DNA from: Aeromicrobium yanjiei
GTDB lineage: Bacteria > Actinomycetota > Actinomycetes > Propionibacteriales > Nocardioidaceae
Assembly (NCBI RefSeq): GCF_009649075.1
Contig: NZ_CP045737.1
Location: 62,001 to 126,000 of the forward strand
DNA: 64,000 bases
Direction of reading: 5' to 3'
The notes beneath the pieces were generated by a model. It saw only the letters and a list, made by a program, of their open reading frames with translations, was not told the DNA's origin and did not search any database. Of this stretch, positions 63,004-64,000 are shown piece after piece (position 1 is the first letter of the stretch; each line of letters begins with the position of its first letter). Both the position numbers and the translations under genes were made by a program.

Positions 63004-64000
63004 GTGACGTCCAGATGAACCTGACAGCGCAGCTCGCCGACTGGGCCGCGGCGCAGGCTGACCGCCCCCTCGACGCCGCCGCGCGCCACCACGTGCGCCG
63101 GCTCTGGGTCGACTACCTCGCGGCCGTCATTCCCGGGTCCTCGGCACCGACGTCGCGCCAGGTCGCGGCCCACGCCGCGATCCAGTACCCCGGCGACCAG
63201 GCCGAGGCCGTCGGCACCGGACGCCTGTCGGCGCTCGGCGCCGCGTTGGTCAACGGCACGAGCGCCCACTGCCTCGAGGTCGATGACGGATACACCCCCG
63301 GCAGCGTCCACCCCAGCACGGTCATCTTCCCGGCCGTCCTGGCCGCCGCTCAGGCCGCCGGCAGCGACGACGAGATCACCGAGCGCGCCCTCGCGGTGGG
63401 CCTGGAGGTCGTGTGCCGCCTCGCCGCAGCCGGACACCCGGCCACGTGGCGCAACCACTTCCACAACACCCCGGTCACCGGTGTCCTCGGCTCGGCCGTC
63501 GCCGTCGCGGTGCTGCACCGTCTCGACGCCGAGCAGATCGAGCACGCGCTCGGCATCGCGGCCTCGCACGCCGGCGGACTGTTCGCCTTCCTCGGCCAGG
63601 CGGCCGAGGTCAAGCGCCTGCACCCGGGCAAGGCCGCACGGGACGGCATCGCGAGCGCCGAGCTCGCCGCCGCCGGTGTGACCGGTCCGCGCGGTGTCCT
63701 TGAGGCCCCGCACGGTTACATCGACGCGTTCGCGCGCGGCGACTTCGACAACGAGACGCTGGTCGGCGACCTCGGCGAGAAGTGGGCGTTCCTCGACACC
63801 TACGTCAAGCCGTACCCCTGCTGCCGCCACCTGCACGGACCGATCGACGCCGTCCGGGCGCTCAAGGCCGAGCACCAGGTCAAGGCCGGCGATGTCGAGT
63901 CCGTGACCGTCCGCACGTACACGGTCGCCTCGCACCACGCCGCCCGCACCGTCGACGAGTTCCTCGATGCGCAGATGAGCATCCCGTTCGCGGTCACCGT
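63000..64000 (+). CDS. MmgE/PrpD family protein, 3' end beyond the window
   Basis: The open frame from GTG 63000 (overlapping the previous stop as GTGA; ATG 63015 is an alternative) to the window edge gives 333 codons. The product reads LTAQLADWAAAQADRPLDAA, DYLAAVIPG, NGTSAHCLEVDDGYTPGSVH (the conserved H-ExDD metal/active-site region), AASHAGGLFAFLGQAAEVKR and YVKPYPCCRHLHGPIDAV. It is a second, clearly different member of the same family as the gene at 60510, with the acyl-CoA dehydrogenase between them. It is the third gene of the operon and incomplete here. Confidence 0.92.
   Translation, partial: MSDVQMNLTAQLADWAAAQADRPLDAAARHHVRRLWVDYLAAVIPGSSAPTSRQVAAHAAIQYPGDQAEAVGTGRLSALGAALVNGTSAHCLEVDDGYTPGSVHPSTVIFPAVLAAAQAAGSDDEITERALAVGLEVVCRLAAAGHPATWRNHFHNTPVTGVLGSAVAVAVLHRLDAEQIEHALGIAASHAGGLFAFLGQAAEVKRLHPGKAARDGIASAELAAAGVTGPRGVLEAPHGYIDAFARGDFDNETLVGDLGEKWAFLDTYVKPYPCCRHLHGPIDAVRALKAEHQVKAGDVESVTVRTYTVASHHAARTVDEFLDAQMSIPFAVT

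Overview
The window is high-GC DNA from an actinobacterium. The signs are a WhiB-family protein, a bacterial proteasome activator (Bpa), abundant GTG starts, actinobacterial families such as DUF5926, and many genes whose start codon lies 6-7 nt after a TANNNT -10 hexamer (the leaderless-mRNA arrangement). Gene content fits Nocardioidaceae (Aeromicrobium/Nocardioides-like), but that placement is inference. No replication origin, rRNA or CRISPR array was seen.

1-20.8 kb is housekeeping chromosome: a DUF5926 protein (5' end missing), arginine deiminase, a phosphoglucomutase-like HAD protein coupled to a GH65 phosphorylase, MerR and ArsR regulator modules with visible operators, adenosine deaminase, a PAP2/lipid-kinase fusion, serS with a coupled HAD phosphatase, HxlR with an aldo/keto reductase, YjbQ, WhiB, Bpa, a quinone oxidoreductase, a nitrilase-family hydrolase, two tRNA-Ser genes, a GGDEF protein and VanZ.

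20.9-54 kb is a surface-polysaccharide locus. It holds an O-antigen-ligase-like protein, a Wzz/BY-kinase fusion, dTDP-rhamnose genes (rfbA, rfbB, a fused rmlC-rmlD), UDP-glucose dehydrogenase, a WbaP-type initiating phosphotransferase, a flippase, seven glycosyltransferases, an acyltransferase, a methyltransferase, a CDP-glycerol-type transferase and secreted DUF4012, Ig-like and Asp-box proteins. Three related MFS exporters lie inside and at its right edge. The locus has been rearranged: it contains a decayed beta-helix gene, a broken TylF-type methyltransferase, an MBL-hydrolase fragment, duplicated fragments of rmlD and an MFS gene, and two copies of a tiny arginine-rich leaderless ORF, one of them dead.

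54-58.4 kb holds an MFS exporter, a lipoprotein and a luciferase-like monooxygenase. It then has a GIY-YIG nuclease gene bracketed by arrays of one repeat in opposite orientations. 58.4-64 kb is a catabolic locus: GntR and MFS genes diverge from MmgE/PrpD - acyl-CoA dehydrogenase - MmgE/PrpD, and the last gene runs off the window.

The least explained items are the duplicated leaderless arginine-rich micro-ORF (21.0 and 38.1 kb) and the repeat-bracketed GIY-YIG gene (57.2-58.4 kb).
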